From assembly GCA_003640385.1 (NCBI GenBank), contig RCAB01000052.1, positions 1 to 64,000 of the forward strand: DNA of 64,000 bases. Reading direction: 5' to 3'. Source of the DNA: Setaria digitata. Lineage: Eukaryota > Nematoda > Chromadorea > Rhabditida > Setariidae. Of this stretch, positions 49,112-62,569 are shown in pieces. Position 1 is the stretch's first letter; the number at the start of each line of letters is the position of its first letter. A program made the translations under genes and the position numbers. The notes under the pieces were generated by a model. That model was not told the origin of the DNA, searched no databases, and was given only the letters and a program-made list of their open reading frames with translations.

Positions 49112-49740
49112 CTTCTAGTCGAACAAAAATGAATGTCTTTGCATCACAGTGTATTGAACTGAAATAGAAATGATAACCTTCATTACAGGAAATTTTGGTT
49201 ACCGAAGCATTTCTTCCGCAATGCACATTCCATGGAATACTAGTTTTTGAATTCTAATTTCGATTTGAACGAGTGAGAGAGAAAACTCCGTCATAGACTT
49301 TGTGAAAACAGGTAAATTTCCAACCAGTTTGAATTTTTTTAAGTTTAAATATATTACTAAAGTCCAATTCAGAAATAAATTTATTGAATTAGCCATTAAA
49401 GAAAAAAAAAAAGAAATAAATGAGAAACAACTGAGCATAGGAAACGTCTGGAAAATAACAGGTATGATTCACTGAAAGAAATATTATAAAGTTAGCTAAT
49501 GAATTAATTAAAAGATAGCATGTGAGCTATACCTTGAAATACTCATAGCACGTACAAGGAAAGGTATTACGCATGCCCCAAATTTCTGAAACAGAGAATT
49601 TAAAATAAATAGCGAAAAATTTCCGTTTCGAGAGATTTCTTATGTACTCATGCTCTATTCTATAAGCTTTTCATCAAAAGCAAAAACCGAAGATGTTTAA
49701 CACTTTGAAAAGCAAAGCAACTTGATATCTTACAAACAAC

Positions 49741-52700
49741 TTAATCATTAGAATGTGAAGCTGTTTTATCTTCACGAGTTACTAATATATTGATACCATG
49801 TCGTTTATCTTGTTTTTTGACTTTACGAAGAAGATATTTTTCCAATTTCTTTCCACCTTTCAGTTCATCATACTTTTTCTGCCATATAAGTTGCCGAATT
49901 TGTGCTGGAAGTATCAAAACAAATGTTAAGATAAATGAAAACAGGAACTGGCTTGATGCTTTCATTTTCTAATAATCTAGTTTTCCTAAATCACTTTGAA
50001 TTTTGAACCGATTACACTCACTATTAGAAGACTTAAGTTTGGGTAAAAAATAAACTAGCACTGAAATCCGTCAATTACATCATGTACAAACCCCTTGTTT
50101 TGAAAACAGGTGGTAGTCCTTGTCGCATCCGTTCATTGTTCTCATGGCGTATTTCCCGGATTATTTCTTTACGACGATTTACATCCGCTTGTGTTCTGCA
50201 AAAATAATAATGATTAAGAGAATAATCATCAACAAAAGAATTGATAAAGTGTGAAGTCATTCCAAAAAAAGTAAATAAAACGGACCAAAAAAAAACGAGT
50301 AATAAATATAAAAGCCATATAATAATTGACAATTTCTGATTAAGAAAAAAAAAAAAAAACAATATCTACCATATAAACTTACCAGATTTACAAAATTTTG
50401 ATTGAAAACTCATGCAAACTAACTTTTCCTGATTTTTCATTTTTTTAAGTGCTTCCTTTAATCGGTCCCTATTGATGTTGCCTTCTTCAGTTTTTTTCAG
50501 TTCCTTCATTAGCATCTGGAAATAGATTTTTTATTACATAACTAATGGTCAGAAAAATTCACAAACCTTTTACTATTTATAACTGAATAAAACAACCACT
50601 ATCACACCAAAACATTAAATAAATATCTTTTATTACAAGTAGAAATAAATAGTTGCATTGAGTGAAGAGGAAAAGGAAAAGAGATACTTTTTTCTCCTGC
50701 TGACGTATTTCGTTTAGAAAGCCATAGTTATTTTGATATATATAATCATTGAATTCTCCGCAACGATCATCAAATCGAGGATCCAATCTGTAATCAAGTA
50801 ATAGACTAAATTGAAGATTTTAACAATGCAAATTAAAACAAAGATCACGCTTACCAGGACATCTTCTGACCTTTACATTTTTATGGAAATTGCTTTCTAG
50901 TAATACAGCAATATACTTTTAACGCTGTCTTGGTTGCACCATATAGTTATACCATATAAAGTATATTGCATGAAATAAAATTTAAAATGAAACTTAACAA
51001 ATTAAATCTTTCTTAGTAGGAAACAGACGATGCTACCACTCATGCAAAAATCTGATCTAGTCATTTCAAACATGACCTCGTAATAGTTGAGAGATTAAAG
51101 AATACGCAAAACAAGATTTATAGAATGGAAAAGAAAAAAACGAAGTTCACTAAATAAAAAAGAAGGAACAGTGAGCGGAATGTAATCTGAAATAATTACA
51201 TGGGTCTTCCCAATTTTTCATTCTCGAAAACGTTTCTGAATTTAGATACCGGTAATTTCGATGACACTTCACGCGGCCTTTTTGGATTCTCACGCTGCAA
51301 AAAAATAATTGCTTTGCACTTATGCGATAAATAAAAGTTAGTGTGGGAGAAAATTTGGATCCATTCGAAATGTGGGACAAAACGGATAAAACGGGATTGT
51401 ACGATTGATTCTAATTTAAGAAAAGAATCCAATGTAGATTAAAGCAGAGCAAATATTCAAAGAATTGTACTTAGAATCAATTGAGCATAAAAATATTTTT
51501 AATACAAATTAAAAGAAATACCACGAAATTTCTTTGAATCAGTTTTTTCTTGAAATTAGATGACGAGTTTTCGGCAAAAAATGCTCTGTCGAAAAGTTTT
51601 TTCCCAAGTTGTTCTTGCAGCTGTTTTGCTTTACGCAAGGGCATCTTTGCTATTTCTAATATGCGAGAAAAAAATTATTCTAGTTCAACATATTTTCTAG
51701 CAATAAAGACCAAAAAAAAGTGTCCTTTCGAAACACCAAATAATAAAACGCTTTTAATTGTACAATCACAAAAATCACATGCGAAGGAATACACAATTTA
51801 GGAAACTTCTAGAAAGTTCAAACAATTATATTTGTTCTATTACCTTCCCGGAAACTTGCATCGTCGACCGAATTTTCATGTTCTTTAGCTGGCGAAGCTA
51901 CTATGTCCTGAGATTCCCTTCTGTGTCTTACAAAATCAACGTTCTTCTCGTCTGCCGAATCTTCATTATAACTTTGTATTTCATCACTAAAAAAAACAGA
52001 CCATACCAAAAAATAAAGTTCCATTAAAGAATATAAAACCATACAAACTAGTAGTGTCTTCTTTATTTGATAATATCACATCTTAAATTTCTTCTGGTTC
52101 TTTCTACAGCTTTGCTTAAGAAAAAAAAAAAAAAAAAGCGCTAGAGTGATCTATTTACACCTTATTAAAGACATGAATTACGATACGAAAAGGTATTGAA
52201 TTCATTTGGGATGTAAGGAAATGCAAGAAAGAAAAATTTTCGCTGTAACAGAAAAAAAGTCGGCATGTAAAGGTTAGGTAAAAATCTAATTCTATCGTTG
52301 AATGATTATGGAAGAGGATTAAATTTTTCTCCCCTAGCTAGTAAAGCTTAGGAAGGAAAAAGTGGAAGGTTGAAGTATTATGGAAATTAACTTTGGAAGA
52401 AATGACCAACTTGGAGAGCAAGAACTTATCATCGTCCGATTTTAATTCGGATGCACTGAAATTAATGCTATTATCTTCTGTATCAGTTATGCTCGATAGT
52501 CGTTCCTTTGAATTCTTTGAACGATTTTCATACAAAATTCGTTCTCTTACTTTGGATCTAAAAAAAAAAGAAAGTTTGTATATTAATATATTAAGAATTT
52601 ATTTTAAACTCCTTCTAACATACTTTTAGCAGCATCAAAGATATATCATGCATTATTGACTCTTCGTAATCAAGAATTTTACACAAAAATGTTTGGATTA

Positions 52701-53764
52701 TTTTAGAACTAAATGAATTATATGCAAGGTGAAATATTTCCGATTTGGCAGTGTAGAAAATAGCATATCAGAACATTCAAGAAACGACTTAAATGTTAAA
52801 TGCATAAGTCCATATCAATTCAAGTCTAGAAACTAAGGTTGAAAAAAAAAAATGATGTGACGCGCATATTTATCTTAAAAATATTATCATCTGAAGCAAA
52901 AGGAATTATCCTGAAAGAACATATGAATTACTTTTTCCACTTACCGTCGTCCATTATCCAAAGTCTGTGTGACAAATTCATTTTTCGTTGGGATAGCATG
53001 TACTGTTTCTTTTGACTGATTTCCTACATTTTGTTGCGTACAAACAATCTCTTTTTTTGCCTTATTCATCTTCCGATACCTGTATAATTCAATTTACAGT
53101 ACTTCCTCTACAATGTTACAAAGATAAAGTCCGGAAAGATTATCGGAACTGTATGAAAGCATAAATTAGTATACTTTCTTCTGATAGCTTAATCTTCCAA
53201 TAGATCCAATCATATTATACTTTCTCTTGTCAATTAAAGATACGCTAAAGGATTTTAAAATAAAAGTTTTATTTAGCAGCATTAAATGCCATGATCATTC
53301 TTTTTAAAAATGTGAATGAGAAATTCATAACTCTATCCAAATTATAACTTAGAAATTTGTTCTTTAACTCAAATATCACAGCTAATTAATAGTACGCATC
53401 GATCCGAAGTTCCTTGCTAATAATAATGTTTATCAATGGGCTAAGGAAAACATTTGCAGAATTTAGTAAAGAGTATTGACAATATAAATTTAATAATTAG
53501 CACATCAATTATCATCACAAATTTTCTAACTAATGAACTAAAAGAAAAAAAAATTCCTAACATCTCTTTAGGCTTCTGTTTTAAATTATCTATCGTTTCA
53601 TCATCATCACAACTGTTGTCACATTCATCGAAGACGGACTGAACACATTTCTGTTTATTTTTCCTCCTTGATTGCCATTTTTTCATTTTTGTTGAATTTA
53701 AGCAATCATTGACTGCAGCCTTCTTTGGAAATGTTCGTCGTAAACCCAAAATTCCTTTCTCCAT
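49741..53764 (-). CDS. RRP36: RRP36 rRNA-processing protein homologue, 10 exons, 438 aa
   Basis: Exons on the minus strand: 53764-53562, 53079-52945, 52557-52411, 51986-51844, 51655-51522, 51294-51200, 50787-50688, 50515-50424, 50195-50092, 49904-49741. Phases agree. The family core is clear: KQLQEQLGKKLFDRAFF, then RENPKRPREVSSKLPV, LDPRFDDRCGEFN and YGFLNEIRQQEKK, a coiled-coil Lys/Glu-rich segment with RRKEIIREIRHENNERM and GLPPVFKTR, and IRQLIWQKKYDELKGGKKLEKYLLRK near the end. RRP36 acts in the nucleolus in early 18S pre-rRNA cleavage as part of the small-subunit processome. The N-terminal ~200 residues (Lys/Arg clusters, then acidic Ser/Asp/Glu stretches such as DSADEKN) are extra compared with the animal protein of about 260 residues and look disordered. 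The third-exon donor (AA|GTTGGT) is chosen on phase. A three-base leader (ATAG|CGA before ATG) suggests SL splicing. Confidence 0.88.
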
Positions 53765-54737
53765 TCGCTATAATTCCGAAAAAAAAAAAGAAAGAGACAG
53801 ATTCTACGCGTTGTGAATGTATGTAAAATTTTTTTCAAGCAAAAAATGCAACAGAAACAATCAAGATCTGCCCATATTAAAAAGTAAGTACAATAAGCCA
53901 AATAACTAAACCATACCAATCTGTTTGATGCAAAAAAAAAAACTTATAATTAATGATTTATAGCTTAGAGATCTCAAATTATCCAACGATTCTATAAAAT
54001 GTGAGCTTTCGAAGGCAAACAGGGAATAAGATTTCTTTCGAAAAGCAATTTACATAATCTATCTGGTTTTTTTTCCCCCACACTTTTCCAAATCAATTAA
54101 TTCAGTCGATTAACAGAAATGATTAAGAGCTTGATAATAATATCACATAAATTACAACAGAGAATGGAACTTTCCCGAAATCACCACTTAAAAGTTGTCA
54201 AAAAATATTAGCCAATAGCAAGGAAAAAAAGTAGTAAATGCTGCGTCGAATCATATATTTTATTTACAATTTACAAATCTTATTTACAGATTTAAAAAAT
54301 CAATAGAGTTTAAAATGGTAGTAATAGATTAAATTTCATTTGATGAAAAGACTGACTGAATCATTAGCACTTCGTTAAGCAAAAGCGAAAGCGCATAAAA
54401 AACGGTACTGTACATAAATTATAATTGCGCAAATTAAGAAAGAGTATGAAAATGAACGAAAAATGCGATGAAGACACGAAGCTGACAAGTAATGAAAAAA
54501 AAAAAAAAAAAAAAAAGAAAGAAAATGGCCTACAACTTAACAGAAGAATAATCAATTGTAAATTACATTTACAAATGTCAATAATTTTCTCCCTCATCCA
54601 ATTAAATAAATCGTCATCACCTCGGTCTTAAATGAATGATTATGTTAAGCAAACTGCAGAGAAAGGGTATGATCTATGAAACTTATGTTAACTTGGATAA
54701 GGTAAAATTATAACAATACAGTGTGAATGTCTGTTTT

Positions 54738-54773
<36 letters not shown>

Positions 54774-55574
54774 GCAATATATCAAAATGAAATGACGCTT
54801 AATTATGGAAGAGTGAATTGAAATTAAGTTGAACTACAGAAAAGGAAGACATATAATAATTGAAACGCATCCACCAAAATCTAAGCAATATCATATAAAA
54901 CAATTGACCTATAGTCAACTATACATTATATATTTTCAAAAGAAAACTTTTGTTCCAGTTAAATCTTGAAAAGAACAAACTAATTAATGCAATGTTAAAA
55001 GTGAAACACGGGCATATGACTGTTAGAGCGCCAAACAAAATGAGAACTTTTAGTAAGACAGCAAAAAAATGAAAAAAGCAAATAGCACATGAAATAAAGT
55101 TACAATCTTCTATAGTGAGCAAGTAATAATTAAAACAAAAGCGCAACCCGTTGTAGAAATTCCGGGTCTTTCACTTGAAATTTCTTCAATTTTTAAAGAG
55201 GTCATATAATCGAGTACATGAACAGGGATGGACCACAAAACTCAACTTCAATACTCTTCAATAGTTGAAATTTGAAAATAAGCAGTAACTTGAAAGACCT
55301 TGTTTCAAGTCCGCTAATTGCAAAATGACACGGGATAACCTAACCTCAAGAAAATATTAGAACATCAATCTACCTAACAAAATCAATTTCTTGGTTCCGA
55401 ATTTTTGCACAACTACTAATAATTTTTTAAGGAAAAAGGGTATCTTTTCTTCCATAACGAAATACGTATGTATGGTTCATATATGAGGAAGAAAAAGGAG
55501 TTATCGAAAATCATAAAATACTATAAAACAGATCAATGGAGGAAGAAAATGCAGTTCTTGCAGTTCGTAAGAGT
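53765..55574. other. Intergenic region between RRP36 and ATG9
   Basis: AT-rich, with an A run near 54496-54517 and a T run of about 32 at 54739-54770. No exon is seen. Both neighbours are on the minus strand, but 1.8 kb is too far for a typical nematode operon. Confidence 0.6.
54739..54770. repeat. Poly(T) tract
   Basis: About 32 consecutive T. Other long homopolymers lie at about 13291-13316 (A), 11476-11500 (T), 42259-42283 (A) and 57330-57362 (A). Confidence 0.9.
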
Positions 55575-57328
55575 TTATACATCCAGAAGATGATGTGACA
55601 ATCCAGGTGGTGGAGATTCATTGCCAGTGATTTCTTTCACTTCCTGTTGTAACTGCTCATCGTCACTTCGAGGTGAAAGCGAAGTATGAAGTGGTGAAAT
55701 TGTACTTTGCGCTGGAACACTCCACACATTACCAGTTGCTTCCCCTGTTGTACTGCCTGAACCTCGCACTGCCACTCCGCTCGTCGTTGGTGGAACAGTT
55801 CCCGAAATCCCAGAGATTTCTGTTCCATGTTGAGAAGCAAAGGTTACCAGAGGAGATACTACTTCAAGACGATGACTGTCGCACTGAGCATGCAAACTAC
55901 GCAGATATGCAATACTCAAAACTGTCATTTGTGGCGTAAGAGTCATATCCGTCGCGTGGCCTTTTTCTGCAATAAAACATACATTTGATTTTTTCCTGCT
56001 AGTTAAAGACTAACAAAGAATAGCATGATCAACTCGCCAGAACTGGCATCCGACTCTCTTTCAGTATAAATCAATTATTGCAACTCGCGCCGCTAAAGTT
56101 ACTTCAAAAGAAAGATCTATTTATCAATTATTTCACAAATATACCAAACTACTATCTTTTTTTATCTTTAACAATAAAAAATATATCAGTCGACAATTTC
56201 AAACTTACTTTCGCTATGTAAGGATACATTCGTTGTTGCACCGAACAAATCGGGATTACACAAAGATGGAATAAATGATTGCCGACCTACTCGTTTTCTT
56301 AGATGTTGCTCAGAAATAGGATTGAATGAATGTAAGCTACTGAGTAGTATATTATCATCCATAACACCTTCTTTCAAAGCATTCATGTCTTGCTCCATCT
56401 GAAATTAATCTAACATTCTTCAACAGAAGACTGGAATGGTGCCTCCTGATCCTTTACAACGAGGAGATTCAGAGAAAACTCACTAAAATAAATCTAAGGA
56501 AAACTAAAAATAGGAACATACACGATCTCTTATATCGTCAAGGAAACGAGTAGCATGAGGTGGCGGCTTCCATTCTGGATGATTGCTAGCAAAATGTATC
56601 AATGACAACTCTGTTTTCCCCTCATTCGCATATACTTTTCCATTCGTATCTGGAATTTCCGAAAATAAAAGACAAGAAAAATTATTTAGCATTAAAATGC
56701 AAACAAGATCTAGTCGGGGCAGTTTCAAAATAGTAGTTCTAGCAAAGATATTATTTTAAAAAAAGTGCACTCCCGTCGCAATTAATCACAGCAATTTCGG
56801 GAATTAGTTAATGATAGAAATCCAAACGTCACACTTCACCTTCTTTCGTGAGCTCATCAAAACTCCAATGCGGATCTCCATGTTGTCTAATATCCATTTG
56901 CGCAAACGAACAAACATCACCAAGACCCTCCACGGAAACCGTAAATTTGTGGAAGAAATCCACAAGCTCTTTTGCTTTGGGACGAATCCTACGCAGAAGC
57001 AATAAAAGCAATAATAAATATATAAAATAATAAAACACAATATAATTTTCGCAAAATGTGAAATTTTATGCCGAACTAGTATAATTATGCAACTAAAACA
57101 CAAAAATAAAAGCAGAAATAGATAGTTGAAGAAACAGTTAAGGGAAAATATTTTGAATATTTGACATTTCCGAGAAAACACTTCTGATCATCTGTTCTAC
57201 CACAAGTTTGTTAAATACTCACCAAAAGAGGAGGACAAATGGAGTTAGGATTGGACTGAGAAGTTCTTCCAGTAAGAACCTAGCTTTTAGCTCAAACAAA
57301 TGGCCGAATTCTTTTCGAACAGTATCTG

Positions 57329-57362
<34 letters not shown>

Positions 57363-60300
57363 NTTTGCATTTAAAGAATAATGAAGCATTACGCGAATAA
57401 GGGAATGAATTTCTCTAAAAAAGAAAGAAAATCTGAAGAAGCTTTCACCACAGATCTGTTGCTCAATAACATTGAAACTGAATAAAGGCCTTCGAGCCAC
57501 GTCTATTTTTTCTTGTTTTGGAATTCACCTGCCTCTTTCCAAGCATAACTTACAACAGAACTAACCTTCATAGTTTTACTTAAAAACTAAAAAAGGTTAC
57601 CTGTATGAGCTTTCCCTTTCCATGAATCAGGTGCATAATGTATTTGCGCAATCACCATATCTAGTAGTGTTTCCGGCCAATAGATCATATTTTCATCGCC
57701 AATGAATGATTGACATGCAACAGCCGTCAAACCACATACAGATATGATAGTAAGAATATGTTCAACCTATAATTTATGTAACGTACTGTATGCATCACTT
57801 ATTGAGCTATATTTACTCATAACTCCAAAATTAAGTCACGATATGACTTTCCACTTGTGTTTCATGGCTACAAATACTTTACTTCTTGAATTTCGAAACA
57901 AACAAAGTTAAACAATACTAAAACTAATATAATGAAGCCCTTCTCCTAAAGCTGAACTGCTCGACTTCTACTTCTAAGGCTGAACTGATGAAATGCCCTC
58001 AAGATAATGTCCCCACTCAAGTTTGTCTTTGACTTTTAGATCCGCGGCATTTCAGAAAAACAAATAAAACAACTAACCGAAAGTACATCTTCATCCCACA
58101 AACCAAGTAGAAGTAATACTATGCAGATTGCGCCCGCAACAAATTGCACCTTTCTAGCGATAACTTGAGCAAGTGGAGAAATAAATTGTTCCATATACTG
58201 TGTTGCGGCTCTATGACTTCTTGAAAGACGCATTCGCAATTCATGATCTAATTCATTGAAATGTCGTAACTTATTCCTACAATGTCAGCATGTAATCATA
58301 TACCGAATATTAAAATGTATATCTTTATTGCAAATAAAAATATCATCATAATAAAGCAACTTGAACACTCTCATAAGAGCCACATCTAAAATGAATAATG
58401 GCAAAAATTACCTTCCAAAGTTCGAATATCTACGCATAGCAAACGAACTTGGATCACGCTTCAGCAGCTCACCATAGGTAAAGAAGAAATATAACACTTG
58501 ATAAATGAATACAAGCGGGAAGAAAATGAAATTACCGATAGCCATTTTCAGGATTGCTGAATCCAATTCATCTGCTGGAATGTGATTATTTTATCAACAT
58601 TACTCAAATTCATATCTTAATGATAGTTACAATAAGTGAGCAAAAATGATTCGTAACAGCAGCCAAAGATGCATCAAAAGAAAAGTTCGAAGTAGTGAAT
58701 TTGTAAATTGTAATGAAATCTAAAGTAACCGAAAAAAATAGAATTTATTTAGACGGAACACTATTTTACTGTTCACTGATCTTACCAAGCCTAAAAACAT
58801 TTTGCGGATGTTTGTACTCCTCTTTAAGTTCATATGGTCCCTTCCACGGTGACCAAACTCCATAAAACAATAACCACTCCAAATTCATTTTCAAACCATT
58901 CGGCAAATATGGCACTGGACCAACGAAAGGCACATTGATTACCGGCGGCAGTATTTCTTTATTCACAAGGGCGACAAAATAGTTCTGGAATTTCGATAAA
59001 TAAACAACTGTTGTCGTAAAAAAAAAAAAAGCGAAAAGGAAAAAATTGTAAAAATATATTACCTTATGTCTCAAAATACGTTGATAAAGATCCAAAGCAG
59101 TAATTCCATCCTTATTTAAAATTAAATGTATAGATGGTTGTTTCTCGCATATAAGCTGTACAACTTCCCGCCATTGAAGATCGCTCAATAATGCATCTTC
59201 AATTCCTTCAAAAAAAAAAGATGAGTGAATGGGATAAAGAAATTCATATTCAACGAACTTAAATCCAGCTAGGATGTCGTCATACATTTCATAATATGGA
59301 TCGACATGCAACTAGTAAGCACTTTTAAGTTTTATTCATGAATGATAATAGCAATAATTAACAATAATGGTAAAAAATTAAGTGATTAATTGGAAACAAC
59401 TGATTAATAATTAATCAATCATTAATAATAATAATGATAAATAATAAGTAATTAGCAATAAGTGACAAATAATAAATAATGGAAAAAATTGTGAAGCTGA
59501 TTAAATTTGCAATCAAATCCAACGAAATTTCATCACTTTCTCACTGCAATGAAAAACCAATAAATTTACTACCCAGTGCAGAGTGATAAAATGTCCGTAT
59601 TTCACCAAACTGATAAATCTGATAAAAAACCCGTGCAGCTCGAAAAATCCAAAATAAAGCGGCAAAAATCAGTAAGCATAATGTGAAAACATCTAGATGA
59701 TCCCAATCCGGATAAATAACGTCCTAAAAAAAATGAAACAGCATGTAAACTAAATTCAAAATCCAGTTCAAAAATCTAAGGTTAGTTGCCAAACTTATTA
59801 GTTAGAAAAAGGAAAATGTATTTATGCAGACTCTCCACATTACAATAACTTCCACACATATAACCCATATATGAAAGATATCTTGGCTAGATTTAACGAT
59901 AACAATATCTAATACTACTGAAAAAGTGTGTATGATATTAATATGTGATGTTAAACCTTACTTCACATTCAGACACTCTGATTTTAACCTTTTAGGATAA
60001 CTATTACCAGTGATGAAAAGTGGTTCAAAATAACAATAGTTTCACACTACTATACTAATAAAGAAGCGAAAAATCATTCAATCAATGTTTGCTTCAAAAA
60101 ATTATGTTTAGAAAAAAAAGAAAGAAAAAGAAAACTATAGAGATATGACATACTTACTTCAAGCCGGATTTTCTCACCAACTGGTTTTCCCTCTGCGGTG
60201 ATATTTTTGTTTTTGAATAAAACACCATAATCCACACGTGCTTGTAAGAGTGTAACAAACCAAACGACAAATATGAATTGAAGTAAGGTAAGGATATGTT

Positions 60301-61545
60301 TAATGACTATGCAAAGATATCCACCATTTTGATGATATTCGTACACTCGTGTGAAAAACTGCAAAAGAAGTCTTCGACATAGTGTCAAGTGTAATTTCAA
60401 TTACGACAATCATAGGTATTTATTAAGTATGACTTATCTTTTTGTTTTAAATCTATTCAATTACTCGTATAAAGATAGCAAAAAATATCTGCAAAATTTA
60501 AGGGAATGATAGAAAACGATCACTATTAATCATATATCAATATTTCACTTGCATATATTTTAAAAGAACGCCTCTTTTTCGAGAACAAAACTAGACATGT
60601 TTTGAAAGACTAGATTTACATATAGAGATTGGAAATATATAGCCAACTTTCGTTTTTAGATAAATGATATTTATGGTTATACTGTTATGTTTTCCTTTAG
60701 AACCTTGATCGTGAAAATACGCAGTACAAATCGTTTTACAATGCTTTTTCAGTTCGATTAAACAATTGATTGCTAACACCGGTGGTTTATATCGCTAAAC
60801 ATTTTAAAAACGACATCACTTTTTAATATACCAATTCTCGAGATTTCAAAATTTCTATGGTTCAATCCATGAACTATAGTAGAAACAAAGGATAGTTTCA
60901 AATAATATACTTGATCTAAATTCTCCACACCATCCCATAAAACACCAGAACTCGTAGCAGCATGACATGCCACTGTTTCACCAACTTCACTGGTTGCAAT
61001 ACCATGTTCTAATGGAGGACCACCAAATACATCCGAGGGACCATCATCTTCCCTACAAAATAAGATTAAAAAAAAGCAACAACATTACAATAAACATTAA
61101 GCCAAAATTGTAATTCCTTAGTAACGACTGTTTAGTTTCTTTTGGGCTTTACAAATTTCTTTCTAGCAAGTGGAAACTTTGATTAAGACAAGAATCAAAA
61201 GTTAAACCTAACTTAACGATAACATGAAGATGTGCAAATGCACTTAATTAAAAAAAAAATGATCGATAACATGCCTCCCAATCTCACAAGCTAATGAAAT
61301 GTCTTACTTTTAATAGAAAATAAGAAAAATAATTAAGACCTTGAAATAAACGAAGCTTTTTCCACTTCCATATATGAAAATGTTCTTAGGAAACTCTTTC
61401 TATGGAAATTTTCGAGAGAAAAAAAAACTTACGCCGCTCTGCCCTCAGGAATAGACGGTGTCTGATCATTAGTACGGTATGTTCGGGATGGAGTATTTTC
61501 ATCATCAATACTTTGGTAGCCTAACCTAGATCGGAACCCAAACAT
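55575..61545 (-). CDS. atg-9: ATG9 autophagy membrane protein, 14 exons, 812 aa
   Basis: Exons on the minus strand: 61545-61433, 61052-60911, 60358-60158, 59723-59573, 59205-59063, 58984-58786, 58574-58412, 58276-58078, 57766-57601, 57325-57223, 56988-56840, 56649-56522, 56398-56209, 55966-55575. All phases agree. ATG9 is a lipid scramblase on vesicles that seed the phagophore. The conserved core is plain: FFTRVYEYHQNGGYLCIVIKH with a first hydrophobic helix, then helices in LCLLIFAALFWIF and FIFFPLVFIYQVLYFFF, LPNGLKMNLEWLLFYG, RYSNFGRNKLRHFNELDHEL, FIGDENMIYWPETLLDMVI, and re-entrant segments through LLEELLSPILTPFVLLFW. A cytosolic tail with HGDPHW follows and ends in a Ser/Thr/Gly-rich segment. 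Length is typical for animal ATG9 (about 750-840). The intron after 57601 contains a poly(A) run ending in an N (57363). A 59206-59311 extension in frame was rejected because it breaks phase. Confidence 0.94.
57330..57363. repeat. Poly(A) run ending at an N
   Basis: More than 30 A, then T and a single N at 57363 in an ATG9 intron. Unlike the other five N sites I see no duplicated flanks, so this looks like a homopolymer gap. Confidence 0.8.
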
Positions 61546-61561
61546 CTACGATGACATTGGC

Positions 61562-61563
61562 CT
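61562..61563 (-). promoter_or_regulatory. Probable spliced-leader acceptor, ATG9
   Basis: On the minus strand CTGATTCAG ends here, 16 nt before the ATG. A GTAG directly abutting the ATG is an alternative. Confidence 0.4.
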
Positions 61564-62569
61564 GAATCAGTAATACCATGAAGGGATGATCATAACCTGA
61601 GATGTAAGAATCCAATTAATATGGCAAGCTACCAATCGACCTGTTCCACCTTACAACGGATAATCTGATGTCAAAAGAAACTGCTACTTCGGGAATTGCA
61701 TTAAATATTCATGAATTTAACAAAATGAAGCTCAGTAGATGAAATGAAGTAAGCACAGGATATCACTGTTTATTAGTGCAAATAATGGAAAACAACGATT
61801 TAAACTAATTACCTGTTAGCATACTGTAACGAAATGAACATAAAATGAACGAAGAATTGAATTAAAAAAATTGTTAAATAAGTCATCAAATGAATGAGCA
61901 AAACAAAAAGAAAAAAAAAAAACAAAAGAGATGGATGTATTGATAAAGCAATGAATACATAAACAACTAAATAAGTGAAATATCTAATATAATAATTTTC
62001 ACTGAAAAAAAAGTAAACCTTTTTTACGAAAAAAAAGTAAGCCAAACAACAAAAAAAAATAAACAAATAAATTTAAAATAACAAAGGGCAGTAGTACCAC
62101 AAAAAGTGATAAAATATTTCTAAAATAATAGAAAAAAAAAAAAAGCATCACGATACAAAATAAAGAATTATGAGAGATGAAATAAAAAAATTATGAGTAT
62201 GCGTACGTACAAACAAACAAATTATTGGTGTAAATAAATAAATAAATAAAATAATAGAAAATAAATAGTTTTAAAATAGCAGAAGGTAAATAAAAATTAT
62301 AGATACATACAAATGTAAACGAGTATAAGTATTAATGCGAAATGGAAAACTAATAGAAAATCAAGTAATAAGAATAGTTACTATAAAACAAACAATTTAT
62401 AAGTACATGTGGAAATGAATCCATCACCTGATTCAGAAAAAAAGGAAAAAGAAAAATTGCAAGAAATGAATTATATCGTTGTGATACAATGACTAAAGAT
62501 TTAGGGGAAAGCTGAAAAGAAGGAAGGAAATATAATCTGTTTCAGTGGGATTAATTCAGCAATGCTGCT

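Larger units (their letters stand above)
48482..49740. other. Convergent intergenic region
   Basis: This lies between the 3' ends of the CRAL-TRIO gene (plus) and RRP36 (minus). It contains AATAAA at 48578 and a 144-bp duplication around an N (48823-49111). The minus-strand open frames over the duplication have no splice support and no family match. Confidence 0.65.

Noticed and set aside
48704..49226. Two overlapping minus-strand frames of about 110 codons with repeated sequence
   Set aside because: They are translations of the duplicated flanks around the N at 48967 and have no homologue.
55637..55939. Alternative frames over the last ATG9 exon
   Set aside because: They are shadows of a GC-richer real exon whose frame joins the previous exon.
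59206..59311. In-frame extension of the fifth ATG9 exon (DPYYEMYDD...)
   Set aside because: Including it shifts the frame from the previous exon. The acceptor at 59206 keeps phase and gives the family-like join ALGIEDALLSDLQW.
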